Part shown: positions 21,456 to 21,493 of the stretch, one piece after another
Layout: each line of letters opens with the position of its first letter
How positions within the stretch are numbered: the stretch's first letter is position 1
From: a virus
Virus record (IMG/VR): IMGVR_UViG_3300032562_001167
Span: 1 to 21,493 of that record
Length of the DNA stretch: 21,493 nucleotides
Reading direction: 5' to 3' (one strand)
The notes under the pieces: generated by a model
Seen by the model: only the letters and a program-made list of their open reading frames with translations
What the model was told of the DNA's origin: nothing
Database searches by the model: none
Program-made: the position numbers and the translations under genes

Positions 21456-21493
21456 GTTATTTGTTTACAAGTGAAAGTGTCAGTGAAGGACAT
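21452..21493 (+). CDS. metK: S-adenosylmethionine synthetase, N-terminal fragment (partial)
   Basis: Fourteen codons from ATG 21452 to the window edge encode MSYLFTSESVSEGH. This matches the N-terminus of MetK ('..lFTSESVSeGHPDK'), including the conserved His that contacts ATP phosphates. The ATG overlaps the previous stop as ATGA. MetK forms SAM from methionine and ATP. Only the first residues are visible, so integrity of the gene cannot be judged, but this motif is highly specific to the family. Confidence 0.82.
   Translation, partial: MSYLFTSESVSEGH

Noticed and set aside
1-21493. T4 late promoters (TATAAATA) and strong intrinsic terminators
   Set aside because: No TATAAATA was found in the gaps, and no GC-rich hairpin followed by a T-tract was seen. 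Gaps are short and hold sigma70-like elements.
1-21493. tRNA genes, CRISPR arrays, insertion sequences, integrase or attachment sites
   Set aside because: No cloverleaf with a GTTCRA-type arm, spaced direct repeats, transposase motif or terminal repeats were seen when reading the sequence.

Overview
The window is a gene-dense stretch of a tailed-phage genome of the T4-like (Tevenvirinae-related) type, roughly 40% G+C by eye. All 31 supported genes, including one fragment at each edge, lie on the + strand. Most junctions overlap by 1-4 nt (ATGA, TAATG, GTGA, TTGA) and no non-coding gap exceeds about 100 bases. The T4 link rests on a family-B DNA polymerase with intact exonuclease and polymerase motifs (gp43-like), a gp45-like sliding clamp, and a small DsbA-like protein followed by a membrane protein. 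No tRNA, CRISPR array, integrase or transposase was seen. The host cannot be named from the sequence; the gene set resembles marine or freshwater T4-like phages.

Layout. 1-757: end of an upstream gene and a basic, cysteine-containing phage protein. 836-2444: DsbA-like protein, membrane protein, glycosyltransferase-like protein. 2545-6122: DNA polymerase and a methyltransferase-like protein. 6187-18183: a 12-kb run without an obvious internal promoter that starts with the clamp, then sulfotransferase-like protein, DpdA-type transglycosylase, 2OG/Fe(II) oxygenase, small unknowns, SGNH-like proteins, a QueD/PTPS-like protein, a GT-B glycosyltransferase, an NAD-dependent epimerase, a B12-binding radical-SAM protein, a half-length DegT aminotransferase-like protein, a second oxygenase and a third SGNH-like protein. 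18251-21493: FolE, NTF2-like protein, unknown, phosphoribosyltransferase, small membrane protein, QueE, DUF2061 membrane protein, and the first 14 codons of a SAM synthetase. Each of the four runs after position 800 is preceded by a sigma70-like promoter with exactly 17 bp between -35 and -10.

How the genes fit. FolE (GTP to dihydroneopterin triphosphate), the QueD-like protein (to carboxytetrahydropterin), QueE (to 7-carboxy-7-deazaguanine) and DpdA (exchange of guanine in DNA) form a nearly complete route for 7-deazaguanine DNA modification; QueC is not in the window. The intermixed glycosyltransferase, epimerase, radical-SAM, aminotransferase-like, sulfotransferase and oxygenase genes could further decorate that base, or could modify a surface glycan or small molecule. 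The sequence cannot decide between these. SAM synthetase would feed the methyltransferase and the two radical-SAM enzymes. Less usual regulatory or compositional signals are a hairpin directly before the polymerase ribosome-binding site, placed like the T4 gp43 autoregulatory operator, and an about threefold excess of GATC in sampled stretches.
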